Positions 7,366 through 19,300 of a DNA stretch of 64,000 nt are shown in pieces. The first letter of the stretch is position 1, and the number at the start of each line of letters is the position of its first letter. Below the pieces are notes generated by a model that searched no databases, was not told the origin of the DNA, and worked only from the letters and a program-made list of their open reading frames with translations. Made by a program: the position numbers and the translations under genes. Origin of the DNA: Streptococcus panodentis (GTDB lineage Bacteria; Bacillota; Bacilli; Lactobacillales; Streptococcaceae). Location of the stretch: assembly GCF_017884005.1 (NCBI RefSeq), contig NZ_QFAY01000005.1, positions 20,229-84,228 on the forward strand. Direction: 5' to 3'.

Positions 7366-10300
7366 TTAGTCTTCTGACTTTTTCTTTCTTTTGGCCAATC
7401 CCAGCAGGCCCACGCCTGCTGCCGCTGCCAGCAGTCCGGAAGCCAGATGGCCTCTTTCTTTTGTGCCCGTCTCAGGCAGGGCTGCCTGTTGGGCCTGCGG
7501 CTGAGGCTGACTGACAGCGACAGCTGGCGATACTGACGCCAGAGCCGGCGGTGCCGGTCTGACAGGCATTTCTGACGGCTGTTCAGGCTGGTCGGTAACC
7601 GTCGGACGATAGACCGCTGAAAGGATATTGCCGTTGCGATCCTTGCGGATGACTGTCACGCCGCTGGCCACCCCGACAAAGTCTGCTTCCGGAATGAAAG
7701 TGACCGTGCCGTCAGGATCAAGACTGTAAGTCCCCTGACCAGAAACCGTTTTTTGAGTGCTGCCGTCATCAAAAGTCGGCGCCACAGCCAGATCAAGATC
7801 CCCCTCAAAGACTGGTCTGCCAGTCTGAGGCTGGCCTTTGCGGCCGACCGATGTTTGGTCTTGGCTCACAGCCGAACCCAGAACCGTCGGTGTGTAGCTG
7901 GCAGTCACTGCATTGCCGTAAATATCCAGACGTTTGACAATCACGCCGCTGGCCACCCCGACAAAGTCGGCTTCCGGCACGAAGGTAATAGCCCCCAGAA
8001 CCGCAAAAGTGTAAGTCCCTTCACCCGGAACGACTTTTACGGTGCTGCCGTCATCAAAGGTCGGATCAACTGTCAGATCAATAGCTCCCTCAAAGGTTGG
8101 GCTGCCTGTTTGAGGCTGACCCTTGCGGCCGATTGAGACCGTATTCTGACTGCTTGCTGCCTCGACAACTGTCGGCCGATAGTGAGCACTGGCCGCCGTG
8201 CCGTTTACATCTCTGCGGACCACTGTCACACCGGTGCCCTGACCGACAAAGTCTGCTTCCGGAGCAAAGGTTACCTGACCTGCTGCATCGACACGATAGG
8301 TTCCTTCGCCGACAATCCTTCTCTCCTTTGTCCCATCATCAAAGCTTGCGGCTGCTGTTTCATCCATCGGTACAGCTGGGTCACCGGCGGTAAAGACCGG
8401 TTTGCCCGTCTGCACCAGCCCTCTGATATTGGTAGATGCCGCATCTTCACCTATCGGAGTCACCTTCTCAACTGTTGGTGTGTAAGTCGCCGTCACTGCC
8501 GTACCGTTCTGATCCACACGTCTGACCGTGACTGGATCCGGCGTTCCGACAAATTGCTTGTCTGGCCTGAAAGTAACTGTGCCATCTGCTGCCAGCTCAA
8601 AGATACCGATATTCGGCACTTCCTTGCGGCTGCTGCCGTCCTCAAAGGTCGCTGGAATACTGCTGTCCAGTTGGATGGCTGGATTTCCAGCGGTGAAGTC
8701 TGGCCGACCAGTCTGCACCTGGCCTTGCTTGCCGGTGGATGTCGCATCCGTTGCACTTGGAGTGACAGCTGTCACTGTCGCTTGGTAGGTTGTCTTCGCC
8801 ACTGTTCCATTCACATCCGCCCAGCTGACTTCGATTTCTGCCGTCTGGCCAGTGAAAGTTTTAGCCGGGGTGAAAGTGACCTTGCCTTTGGCATCCACTT
8901 CAAATCTGCCGACATTTTCCACTTCTTTGACATTCGTACCAGTGTCAAAGATTGGTGTGCTGCCGCTTGGGAAGCCGATGGAGGAAGCGCCCGCTGTGAA
9001 AGTCAGCTGGCCTGTTTGGACTTGACCCTGCAGGCCTTCTGTTTTAGCACCTGTTGCGCTTGGAGTGACAGCAATCACTGTCGCTTGATAGGTCCCTGTG
9101 GCTGGTGTCCCATTCATATTGACCCATCGTACAGTGATTAAATCTGTCGTACCGACAAAGCTTTTGTCTGGAATGAAGTCAATTCTTACATTCCCATCTG
9201 AAAAAGTAATGAACCGACCGACATTTTCTACAGTGAGAGTGGTGCTGTTACTTTCAACAAAGACCGGTGGGACTGATCTGTCCATTCCCAGACCGGATCC
9301 GCCATTAAAATAAAGGCTAACTTCTTGCATCTGACCCTGAAGTCCCGTAGTTGATTTGTGGTCTCCTGTGGGAATGATTGGTCTAACAATTGCTTGATAA
9401 GTCGTTACCAGCTCATCAGAAATGAGATCTTTTTGATGCAGGACATCAAGCTTATATACAACTTTGATTTCAGCTGTCCCGACATAGCTCTTAACCGGTG
9501 TAAAGGTTATTTTCCCTTGACTGTCTATTTCAAACTTGCCGACACCTTCTCTGACAACCTCGGTCACTCCTCCTTCAAAGCTGATACTGGATAGCGGAAC
9601 GGCTGGATTTTCTTCATACCATAATTGAGCTTTTTGAACGGATCCCTGCTCACTGGAAGAGGAAGTATCATGCAGAACTGGAGGAGTATAGATAACCTCT
9701 GGCTGATAGACTGCTTCCGTCACATTGCCGTTCTGGTCAACTGCTCGAACAACAGCCGGTTCCGGCTTACCGTAATAGTCAGGATTCCATGCAAATGTAA
9801 CATCCCCATTTTGATACAGGGTATAGGTTCCAGCAATTTTTCCCGGAAGCCAATGGGGAACCTGCAGGGTATTTCCTGTCTGCACCTGCCCATTGACTAC
9901 AAACTGCAGCTGACCGACAAAAGGCACTCTTTCTGTCTGACCATAAATTGTCGCTTCTCCCGGAATAAATTCAAGATTGCCAACGCTGCTGCCTACATAT
10001 TGATCTTCCCGCGTCTCAGCTCCTTTAGAGCTAGGGAGGGCCTGCTTGACCTCAGCCTGATAGGCCGCTGAAGCTGCCGTGCCATTGATATCCACCCGAG
10101 TGACGGTCTCAGCTGCTGGCTTGCCGCTGTAGCTAGGATCTGGCTGGAAGGTCACCAAATTGTTATTATCAATAGTATAGGTCCCGACACCAGCCACCGT
10201 CTTGGTCTGGCTGCCATTGTCAAAGGCCGGCAATTTGCCTGTATCAATCGGAATGCGGGCATCCCCCTCAGTGAAGACCAACTGACCAGTCTGAACCGCC

Positions 10301-12954
10301 CCCTGAATCCCCTCGCTTTTAGCATCAGTTCCGACAGGACGTACAGCTGTCACAGTCGGCTGATAGCTTGCCCGGTGACGAATGTTTCCTGTATCCAGCA
10401 CCTGCAGAGTGACAGCATCTGCAAGCCCGACAAAGTCCTTATTAGGCTTGAAGGTCACGCGTCCGCTGGCCCCATCAAGCTCATAGGTTCCGACAGTCTG
10501 CCCATTTGAAGTAGCAGCAACTGTATTGGAGTTAAGCGGCTCGCCCGCAGCATCCAGGAACTGAGCCGGTCTGCCCGCATCAGGATTGGTCGGAATATTG
10601 TTCTCAGAACCATCATTAAAGACCAGCTCTTGGACCTGCTCCAGCCCTTGGATGCCGCTTGAAGTGTAGTGAGACGTTTCCAGAACAGTCGGTACAAAGC
10701 GGCCGTCCATATTGTGCAGCTGATCGTTGACATTGTCAGCTGACTGCCAGTCAGTGGTCAAACCATTTGAGTCAGAGCGGCGGATACTGATTCCTGCTGC
10801 TTGACCTGTGAAGTCTGCTTTAGGCTCGAAGACCACTTTCACATTGGCGCCGTCTGCCGTCACCTGGTAGCGGCCTTCTGAGCGTTCATACCAGCCTTGG
10901 GCGTCTTTCTGCAGAGAATGTCCTGCATCGTCCAAAACCAGCGGTTGGCTGCTCTCGTCAATAACAGCGGCTCTATCATAATCTTTCTGGTCCGCACCCT
11001 GAGCTGTGAAGAAAATGGTGGTTTCCTGTCTCTGCCCTATACCACCGACAGTTTCTTTCCTTTCCCCCTGAGGCGGGAGAGGCCGCAAGATCTGCAAATC
11101 CTCTACTTCTCCGCTGAAGGCTGTTCCAGTTGGTTTTTCGATGTCACCTGCATTGAGAGCAATCCGCAGGCGGACACCTAGTTTATCCAAAGTCTTATCA
11201 TAGCTGACTGCGGTCGGTCCAAAGGTCAGAGTGTAGTCTCCTGCAGTTGTGACCTCGGTAAGAGCACTGGCTTCGCCATCATCAAACTGCCCGTTGTTAT
11301 TAAAGTCAATCCAGGCCCTCATATAGGCTTTTTCATTGCCATTGGCCGAAGCCTTGACCTTGAGGGTATAGCTGCCATCCTTGAGTTTGGCAAAGTCAAA
11401 GAGATCCTTGGTCTTGCTGATCTGGTCGTCTGTCAGCAGCTGGGTCAGCCCTTCGTCTGCCAGTTCATCCTTGTCATCAAAAGTCCAGTCATTGCCGTCG
11501 GAAATATCAATATCGGCCTCATGGTCTCCCAAGTAAGGCTGCTGGATTGAAGCATTGGTCAGGGCGTCCTTTGTGGAGACGGTATGATAGGCCCTGCCGT
11601 AGCTCTCCGGTGCATCGCCTTCGTCCACTACCATAATCCCCATCATGGCCGCCTGCTGACCTGAGGAAGCCACATAGAAACCAACTTCAGAAGCACCGCG
11701 GGTCATCACGATAGGCACTGTTCTGTCTTTAGAGACATTCGGGCCAAATACCTGACTGCCCAATCCTCCAGTGACTTGATCCGGACTGAGAAAAGCCAGC
11801 CAGTCAACAGTTGTATCCTTAAAAATAGAGTTACCAGTAATCCATTTATCAGTTGTCTGGTAGGTATCTGTGATATTACCGCGTTTCCATTCAGCTACAT
11901 ATTCCCAGCCGGATCCGTTGGTGGTAAAAATAGCAAATTCTGCCGGATTAGCCTCCTCGCCGTCCGCCATGACAATGGTCGGCTGCACGGGCTTACCGCG
12001 GTAGACAGCTTCTACTTTGAACTCCACTCCGTAGTTAGCAGAGTCAGTAGACACCAGGAGCTGGGTCTTGCGGCCCTGAGTGTCAATCCCCTGCGATTTA
12101 ATAGCAGACCACTGATTCTGAGCCTCGCCTTTGATTTTTGGACTTGTTCCTTTTCCGTAATGGTCGCTGATGGTCAGCCAGCTGTTAGCCGCATCGGCCT
12201 TATAAGTTCCGGCAGTATCCTTTCCTTCCACCCGTTTCTTATAAATTTCGGTGGCATTAAAAGGGCGCAGCGCTGTTACTGTTAAGGTCAGCTGATAGCC
12301 CGGAGAAATCTCCTTGCTGAAGACTGTTCCAACCTGAAAAGCACCGTCCGCATCCAAGTTTGTCAGAGCGTTGGTATCTCCAAAATCCAGCCAAGTAATC
12401 TGCTTCATCAGATCTTCCGGCCGTTTCTTTTCTGAGTCAGCCAGAGTCGGCTTGGCTGCTTTCGGACTGGCAGTCGCATCTTCTATCTCCGAGCTGGCAG
12501 ATGGAGCCGCTGCTGCTGAAGCTGCTGGTTCAGCTGAAACCGCTGCTGGACTTGTCTGATTTTCAGCTGCCGGCTGGGCCTGCGTTTGGGTCTGACTGAC
12601 TGAGTCAGCAGACGGAGCTGCGGCTTCAGTCTGACTTGCAGGCTGCGGATTTTCCTGAAGCTGCGCTGCTGCAGATGGAGATTCTGAAGCCGCCGGCTGG
12701 CTGCTTTCTGCACCACCAGAGCCCTGATCTCCACTCTCTGCTTGGGCAGCGGGACTTGCAGCCGTTTCAGCAGGGACAGCCGGACTGCTGGTCAGCTCTT
12801 GCTGATCTGCTGAAGCTGCGGCTATCTCATCTGCACTGGCAGCAGCTGCTGTCCCTAAAAGAAAAAGGGTCGACAGCAAAACAGAGCAGACTCCGACATT
12901 GAGCTTGCGAATTGAAAACTTTCGCACATGAGGGTTAAATAAGTCTTTTCCCAT
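7366..12954 (-). CDS. cshA: CshA-like fibrillar LPXTG surface adhesin (short paralogue)
   Basis: A 1862-residue wall protein. Residues 1-42 are a YSIRK-type signal (FSIRKLNVGVCSVLLST). About 43-170 is a disordered Ala/Ser/Gln/Pro-rich region. About 170-620 is the non-repetitive adhesive part of the CshA family (WLDFGDTNA; IFTTNGSGW; WIDFNNNGQFDDGEAS; ending GEVEDLQIL). Then come 11 fibril repeats of about 100 residues, most opening with G-QG-QTG and closing with a VTFTP...FVG strand. The anchor is LPETG at residue 1826, followed by a membrane helix and RKKK. CshA forms surface fibrils and binds fibronectin and partner bacteria. The long neighbour shares promoter, ends and repeat type. The symbol is family-level: which paralogue is the orthologue of S. 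gordonii CshA is not decided. Confidence 0.9.
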   Translation of the reverse strand: MGKDLFNPHVRKFSIRKLNVGVCSVLLSTLFLLGTAAAASADEIAAASADQQELTSSPAVPAETAASPAAQAESGDQGSGGAESSQPAASESPSAAAQLQENPQPASQTEAAAPSADSVSQTQTQAQPAAENQTSPAAVSAEPAASAAAAPSASSEIEDATASPKAAKPTLADSEKKRPEDLMKQITWLDFGDTNALTNLDADGAFQVGTVFSKEISPGYQLTLTVTALRPFNATEIYKKRVEGKDTAGTYKADAANSWLTISDHYGKGTSPKIKGEAQNQWSAIKSQGIDTQGRKTQLLVSTDSANYGVEFKVEAVYRGKPVQPTIVMADGEEANPAEFAIFTTNGSGWEYVAEWKRGNITDTYQTTDKWITGNSIFKDTTVDWLAFLSPDQVTGGLGSQVFGPNVSKDRTVPIVMTRGASEVGFYVASSGQQAAMMGIMVVDEGDAPESYGRAYHTVSTKDALTNASIQQPYLGDHEADIDISDGNDWTFDDKDELADEGLTQLLTDDQISKTKDLFDFAKLKDGSYTLKVKASANGNEKAYMRAWIDFNNNGQFDDGEASALTEVTTAGDYTLTFGPTAVSYDKTLDKLGVRLRIALNAGDIEKPTGTAFSGEVEDLQILRPLPPQGERKETVGGIGQRQETTIFFTAQGADQKDYDRAAVIDESSQPLVLDDAGHSLQKDAQGWYERSEGRYQVTADGANVKVVFEPKADFTGQAAGISIRRSDSNGLTTDWQSADNVNDQLHNMDGRFVPTVLETSHYTSSGIQGLEQVQELVFNDGSENNIPTNPDAGRPAQFLDAAGEPLNSNTVAATSNGQTVGTYELDGASGRVTFKPNKDFVGLADAVTLQVLDTGNIRHRASYQPTVTAVRPVGTDAKSEGIQGAVQTGQLVFTEGDARIPIDTGKLPAFDNGSQTKTVAGVGTYTIDNNNLVTFQPDPSYSGKPAAETVTRVDINGTAASAAYQAEVKQALPSSKGAETREDQYVGSSVGNLEFIPGEATIYGQTERVPFVGQLQFVVNGQVQTGNTLQVPHWLPGKIAGTYTLYQNGDVTFAWNPDYYGKPEPAVVRAVDQNGNVTEAVYQPEVIYTPPVLHDTSSSSEQGSVQKAQLWYEENPAVPLSSISFEGGVTEVVREGVGKFEIDSQGKITFTPVKSYVGTAEIKVVYKLDVLHQKDLISDELVTTYQAIVRPIIPTGDHKSTTGLQGQMQEVSLYFNGGSGLGMDRSVPPVFVESNSTTLTVENVGRFITFSDGNVRIDFIPDKSFVGTTDLITVRWVNMNGTPATGTYQATVIAVTPSATGAKTEGLQGQVQTGQLTFTAGASSIGFPSGSTPIFDTGTNVKEVENVGRFEVDAKGKVTFTPAKTFTGQTAEIEVSWADVNGTVAKTTYQATVTAVTPSATDATSTGKQGQVQTGRPDFTAGNPAIQLDSSIPATFEDGSSRKEVPNIGIFELAADGTVTFRPDKQFVGTPDPVTVRRVDQNGTAVTATYTPTVEKVTPIGEDAASTNIRGLVQTGKPVFTAGDPAVPMDETAAASFDDGTKERRIVGEGTYRVDAAGQVTFAPEADFVGQGTGVTVVRRDVNGTAASAHYRPTVVEAASSQNTVSIGRKGQPQTGSPTFEGAIDLTVDPTFDDGSTVKVVPGEGTYTFAVLGAITFVPEADFVGVASGVIVKRLDIYGNAVTASYTPTVLGSAVSQDQTSVGRKGQPQTGRPVFEGDLDLAVAPTFDDGSTQKTVSGQGTYSLDPDGTVTFIPEADFVGVASGVTVIRKDRNGNILSAVYRPTVTDQPEQPSEMPVRPAPPALASVSPAVAVSQPQPQAQQAALPETGTKERGHLASGLLAAAAGVGLLGLAKRKKKSED

Positions 12955-12990
12955 AATAATCTCCTAAACCATAAATTATTAGTAATTCTT

Positions 12991-13027
12991 ATTATACACT
13001 ATTTCATTTTAGTTAGCTATATAAATG
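12991..13027 (-). promoter_or_regulatory. Promoter of the short CshA-like gene
   Basis: Minus-strand TATAAT (12991-12996) in the block GAAATAGTGTATAAT, identical in the promoter of the long paralogue (21465 onward). The -35 is poor here (about TAGCTA), unlike TTGGAT in the paralogue, so this copy may be weaker or need an activator. AGGAG precedes the ATG. Confidence 0.65.
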
Positions 13028-13097
13028 ACCAAAATGACTGAGAATTTATCAAAAATTAGACAGATTGTACAAATGCTCCATTTTTCCCAAAAAGAAA

Positions 13098-13125
13098 AAA
13101 AGATTCGCAATGAATCTTTTCTCTT
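13098..13125 (-). terminator. Terminator hairpin downstream of the long CshA-like gene
   Basis: AAAAGATTC-gcaa-TGAATCTTTT. Nearly the same hairpin, with similar flanks, stands at 21569-21598 upstream of the long paralogue. It therefore appears to have been copied with the promoter during the duplication. The 180 bases between it and the stop codon at 13302 hold no recognisable gene. Confidence 0.7.
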
Positions 13126-13301
13126 TGATACTGCTCCTCAATGAACAGTATCAACAAACAAGACAGGAGCAGGCGAAGTTTGAAGAGAGCTTCCAAGAGC
13201 ATGAAATCAGACTATGCTCAAAAGCTCCTCTGTCCACCGCCATCCTCTCCTATTTTCCTGTTGTTATACAATCCGCTTGGAGGAAGTTTTGGAGCTGCAT
13301 T

Positions 13302-16300
13302 TCAGTCTTCTGCCCTTTTCTTTCTCTTCTCCAGCCCAATCAGTCCCAAAGCAGCTGTTCCTGCAAGCAGGCCTGCAGCTAGGTAGGAAGTTTCTTCTGT
13401 ACCGGTCTGCGGAAGTGCTCTTGGAGCCGCGCTCTTACTCAGCGCTGGTGGTGCAGGCTGAGCCGGCTGGCTTGGACGGTCCGGAGCTTCTGCTGGTACA
13501 GAAAGCTCTGTCACGGTCGGGATGTAAGCTGCGGAAATGGTATTTCCGTTGCGGTCTTTGCGAACGACTGTCACGCCTGTCGCTTGGCCGATAAAGTTCG
13601 GCTCTGGCCTGAAGGTCACCGTGCCGTCAGCTGCGATGGTATAAGTCCCTTCGCCTGGTACGACTTTTTCTGTACTGCCATCTTCAAATGTCGGCGGCAC
13701 GATTGGGTCCACGTCGCCTTCAAAGATTGGTTTTCCAGTCTGCGGCTGACCTCTGAAGCCTGTACTTCCAGTATCTTCTGTAGCCGTACTTCCTAAAACA
13801 GTCGGAGTATAGGTCGCGGTCACGGCATTGCCATAAATATCCAACCGTTTGACGACAACTCCGCGGGCGGTTCCGACAAAATCGGCTTCCGGCACGAAGG
13901 TCACTGCGCCCAGCATCGCGAACTTGTAAGTTCCCTCACCTGGCACAACCTTTTCGGTGCTGCCGTCGTCAAAAGCCGGAGCCACTGTCTGGTCAATCGC
14001 TCCCTCAAAGATTGGCGTGCCGGTTTGCACTTCTCCCTTGCGGCCGACTGATGAAGTGTCTTGGCTGCTGGATGGCGCCACCACTGTCGGCAGATAGCGA
14101 GCGGTGACTGGTGTGCCATTGCGATCACGGCGGACAACGGTCACACCGCTGCCCTGACCGATAAAATCAGCTTCTGGCCTGAAGGTCACCGTGCCGTCGG
14201 CTGCGATGGTGTAAGTACCCTGACCCGGAATCGTTATTTCCTTGCTTCCGTCATCGAAGGCCGGCTCGGCTGTTTCGTCGATTGGCACCAACGGATTGCC
14301 TGCTTGGAAGATAGGTTTGCCCGTCTGCGCAAGGCCTTTGATATTGGTAGATGCCGCATCTTCACCTATCGGAGCCACCTTCTCAACTGTCGGTGTGTAA
14401 GTCGCCGTCACGGGCGTACCATTTTTATCTACACGTTTGACCGTCACTGGATCTGGCCTGCCGACGAACTGTTTGTCTGGCGTGAAAGTGACGGTGCCGT
14501 CGGATGCGATGGTATAGGTCCCCTGACCTGCAATAGTTTTCTCCTTCGTGCCGTCGTCAAAGCTTGGCTCTACGCTCTCATCGATTGGAACCAGCGGGTC
14601 ACCGGCTGTGAAGCTTGGCTTTCCTGTCTGCGGAACTCCCTGCGGGCCGCTGCTGGTCACATTGGTACCTGCAGGAACTACTTCTTTTACTGCCGCTTGA
14701 TACTTGACTGTCACTGGGGTGCCATTAGTGTCGATACGAGTCAGCTCTATTGCCGGTGTTTCACCCTTGAACTGCTTATCTGGCGTAAAAGTGACATTGC
14801 CTGCAGCGTCGACCTCAAACCGACCGACCTTGGCAATCTCTTTCACATTGGTTCCGGTATCAAAGACCGGCGTACTGCCAGCTGGGAATCCGACCTGCGG
14901 ATTTCCAACTTCAAATGTCACCTTGCCATTTTGCACCTGGCCTTGCAGGCCTTCGGTCTGATCCCCTTTGCCAGTCGGAGTGACCTTGGTAACCGTAGGC
15001 GTGTAAGTCGCCGTCACCTCCGTGCCGTTCTTGTCCACACGTTTGACCGTGACTGGATCCGGCGTACCGACAAACTGCTTGTCCGGCGTGAAGGTGACAG
15101 AGCCATCCGGCGCCACCTCAAAAATACCGACATTCGGCACTTCCTTGCGCTTGGAGCCGTCATCAAAGGTCGCTGGAACATCATCATCCAGCGGCACAGT
15201 CGGGTCTCCGCCTGTGAAGCTTGGCGTACCCGTTTGCGGCTGGCCTTGAGGTCCTGTACTGGTTGCAGTCGTTCCGTTTGGCACGATTTCCTTCACCACC
15301 GCTTGGTATTTGACGGTCACTGATGTCCCGTTGGTGTCGAAGCGAGTCAGCTTCTGCTCTGGCGTTTCACCCTTGAACTGCTTGTCTGGTGTGAAGGTCA
15401 CATTGCCCTCCGCATCCACTTCAAACTTGCCGACAGTTGGCACTTCTTTGACAGCTGAGCCATTGTCGAAAAGCGGGGTCGTGCCTGATGGGAATGGAAC
15501 AGAAGCATGGCCTGGTGTGAAGGAAACTTGGCCTTTTTGCACCTGGCCTTGCAGACCTTCGGTCTTAATGCCTTTTCCGGTCGGAGTGACTTTCTCAACC
15601 GTAGGAGTGTACTGAGCTGTCACCTCCGTGCCGTTCTTGTCCACACGTTTGACCGTGACTGGATCCGGCGTACCGACAAACAGCTTATCTGGCGTGAAAG
15701 TGACAGAGCCATCTGGGTTGATGGTGTAGATACCCTGACCTGGGATTGATTTTTCTTTTTTGCCGTCAGAAAAAGCCGGTTCAATGGTTTCATCAATCGG
15801 AACCAGCGGATCGCCGCCAGTAAAGATTGGCATACCAGTTTGCGGAAGGCCTTGTGGACCGGTACTGGCTGCACTGCTTCCAGTTGGCACAACTGCTTTC
15901 ACTATGGCCTGATACTTAACAGTCACCGGAGTGCCATTCGCATCAAAGCGAATGATTCCTAACTCTGGACTTGCACCTATAAATTGCCTTTCAGGCGTGA
16001 AGGTCACTTTGCCGTCCGCATCCACTTCAAACCTGCCAATGTTCGGCACTTCTTTGACTGCCTTCCCATTACCAAAGAGCGGAGCGGAGTCCGCTGGGAA
16101 TGGAATAGAAGCATGGCCTGGTGTGAAGGAAACTTGGCCTTTTTGCACCTGGCCTTGCAGGCCTTCGGTCTTGGCGCCTTTTCCTGTTGGAGTAACAGCT
16201 CTTACAGTCGCCCGATAGGTCGCCTTGGCTACCGTGCCATTGCTATCTGTATGGCGGATTTCCAGCTCTGGTGTCTGGCCAATAAATGTCTTGACCGGTG

Positions 16301-19300
16301 TGAAAGTCACCTCGCCCTCCGCGTCGACTTCAAATTTTCCGACCTTGGCAATTTCTTTCGTATTGGTGCCGGTATCAAAGACGGGCGTTTTGTCTGATGG
16401 GAAGCCGACCTGCGGATCTCCAGCTTTAAAGGTCACCTTGCCTTTTTGAACTAAACCTTGCGGTCCGTCTGTCTTAGCGCCAATTCCTGTCGGCGTGACC
16501 TTGGTCACGGTTGGCGTGTACGCAGCTGTGACCGGCGTACCGTTCTTGTCCACACGTTTGACCGTGACTGGATCCGGCGTACCGACAAACTGCTTGTCTG
16601 GCGTGAAAGTGACAGAGCCATCCGGCGCCACCTCAAAAATACCGACATTCGGCACTTCCTTGCGCTTGGATCCGTCATCAAAGGTCGCTGGAACATCATC
16701 ATCCAGCGGAACGTTTGGATTGCCTTCTGTAAAGCTTGGCGTCCCCTTTTGCGGCTGGCCTTGCAGGCCTGTACTGGTCGCCGTTGTGCCGGTCGGTACA
16801 ACGGCTTTCACCACCGCTTGGTACTTGACAGTCACTGGAGTGCCATTCTCATCCGCTCGGATCAGCGTTATTTCAGGAGTTGTTCCCTTGAATTGATTGT
16901 CCGGCGTAAAGGTCACCTTACCATCCGCATTCACTTCAAACTTACCTACACCGGCCACTTCTTTGACAGTTTGGCCATTATCAAAGAGCGGAGTTGTTTC
17001 AGATGGAAATGGGACTGATGCATGGCCTGGCGTGAAGCTGACTCGGCCTTCTTGAACCTGCCCCTGCAGGCCTTCTGTCCGATCACCAGTTCCAGTCGGG
17101 ATAACAGCTTCTACAGTCGCCCGATAGGTCGCCTTAGCCACCGTTCCATTGACATCGGCATAGCTGATGTCAAGTTCTGGTGTTCTGCCGACGAAGGTCT
17201 TATCCGGCGTAAAGGTCACCGTGCCATCGGCAGCCACTTCGAATCTACCGACTTGGTCAATTGCTTTGACATTGGTGCCGGTATCAAAGATAGGCGTTTT
17301 GTCTGCCGGGAAGCCGACTGATGGCGCCCCAGGGGTAAAGGTTACAGTGCCTGTCTGTACTTGGCCTTGCAGGCCTTCTGTCTGCGCACCTGTCGCTGTC
17401 GGAGTCACAGCCACCACAGTCGCCCGATAGGCGGCCTTAGCTACCGTTCCATTGACATCGGCATAGCTGATGTCAAGTTCCGGTGTTCTGCCGACGAAGG
17501 TCTTATCTGGGGTAAAGGTTACCGTGCCATCGGCAGCCACTTCGAATCTACCGACTCGGTCAATTTCTTTGACATTAACGCCGGTATCAAAGACGGGCGT
17601 TTTGTCTGCCGGGAAGCCGACCTGCGGATTTCCAGCTTTAAAGGTCACCTTGCCTTTTTGCACCAAGCCTTGCAGACCTTCTGTCTTGCCGCCAGTTCCT
17701 GTAGGAGTGACCTTGGTAACGGTTGGGGTATAGGTTGCCGTGACCGGTGTGCCGTTCTTGTCCACCCGCTTGACGGTGACGGGATCCGGCGTACCAGAAT
17801 AGGACTTGTCCGGCGTAAAGGTCACCGTGCCGTCTGGCGCCACCTCAAAAATACCAACTTTGGGTACTTCCTTACGCTTGGATCCGTCATCAAAGGTCGC
17901 TGGAATATTATCGTTTAATGGCACATTGGGGTTGCCGCCCGTGAAGCTTGGCGTGCCCTTTTGCGGCTGGCCTTGCAGACCTGTCGAAGCAGCGTTCGTG
18001 CTGGTTGGCATCACTTGGGTCACCTTTGGCTGATACACCGCTTCAGCTCTTGATCCGTTCTTGTCCGTCACACGCAGGCGCGCTGGCGTAGGTATTCCAT
18101 AAAAATCCGGGGCAGGTTGAAAATGAATTTCGTCATTTCCCTGCAGCGTATAGGTCCCTTGAAGCTTGCCGTTTGTATCATAAACCAGCAGGCTGTTTCC
18201 TGGCTGGACTTGCCCATCAACCACGAATCGTGGTCCTTCTGTTGCTAGGGGGACAGTCACCTTCTGTCCATTCACAGTTGCCTGTCCTGGCATAAACTGA
18301 AGGCTGCTCTTTTGCAACTGACCTTGAAGCCCTGTCGTCTGTGCATCTTGGCCTGTCGGAGTCGCGGCTTTGACATCCGCCTGATAGCTAGCGGTCACTT
18401 CTGTCCCATACACATCCACGCGCTTGACAGTCTCTGCATCTGGACGGCCGGTATATGCCGGTAACGGGGTAAAGGTGACCAACCCTTGCTCATCCACCTG
18501 ATAGGTCCCTACACCTGCCACCGTTTTGGTCTGACTGCCATTGTCAAAGACTGGCAGCTTACTACTATCTATCGGTACACGCTTATCACCCGAAGTGAAG
18601 GTCAGCTGGCCTGTCTGAACTGCCCCTTGAATGCCTTCACTGCTAGCGTCTTGAGCAGTCGGTTTGACTGGCCTTACCTTTGGCTGATAAACCGCTTGGT
18701 GGAAAATACCATTGGCATCCATCATCCGAACAGACACCGGGTCAACCGTTCCGACAAAGTCCTTATTTGGCTTGAAAGTAATCTTACCAGTAGCCGGCTC
18801 CACTTCAAATCGGCCAACTTCTTGACCATTTGATATTGCCGGAAGACTTCCATCATCTGTTGTCGTGCCATCAGCCTTCACGAATTTCACAGGATGCGCT
18901 GCGCTTGGACTCGCTGGAGTTCTAGTAGCATCGCCATCATTAAAGACCGGAGTCTGTTCCTGATCAACTCCTTGGATATCGGTCGTTTCATACTTGCTAT
19001 AGTTGAGAACTGTTGGAACATAGCGCCCATCCATGGTATTCAGCTGGTCGTTGATGGCCCTTTCAGCCTGATTTTTCGCAGTCCAGTCTGTGCTGGCGCC
19101 ATTGGTATCAAAGCGGCGGATATTGATCCCCTGCGCCGTGCCGATGTAGTCCGCCTTAGGCTCAAACACCACCTTCACATCTGCGCCGTTCGGCGTAACC
19201 TTATAGCGTCCCTCAGCCGTGCTGTACCAACCCTCTGCATCAGCCGTCAGCTCATTTCCTTTCGCATCCAAGACCAAAGGAGCTTTCGTCGTGTCAATGG

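Noticed and set aside
14061..15323. Plus-strand 420-codon frame in the adhesin repeats
   Set aside because: Produced by codon bias of the repeats read backwards; Cys/Trp/Arg-rich without domain.
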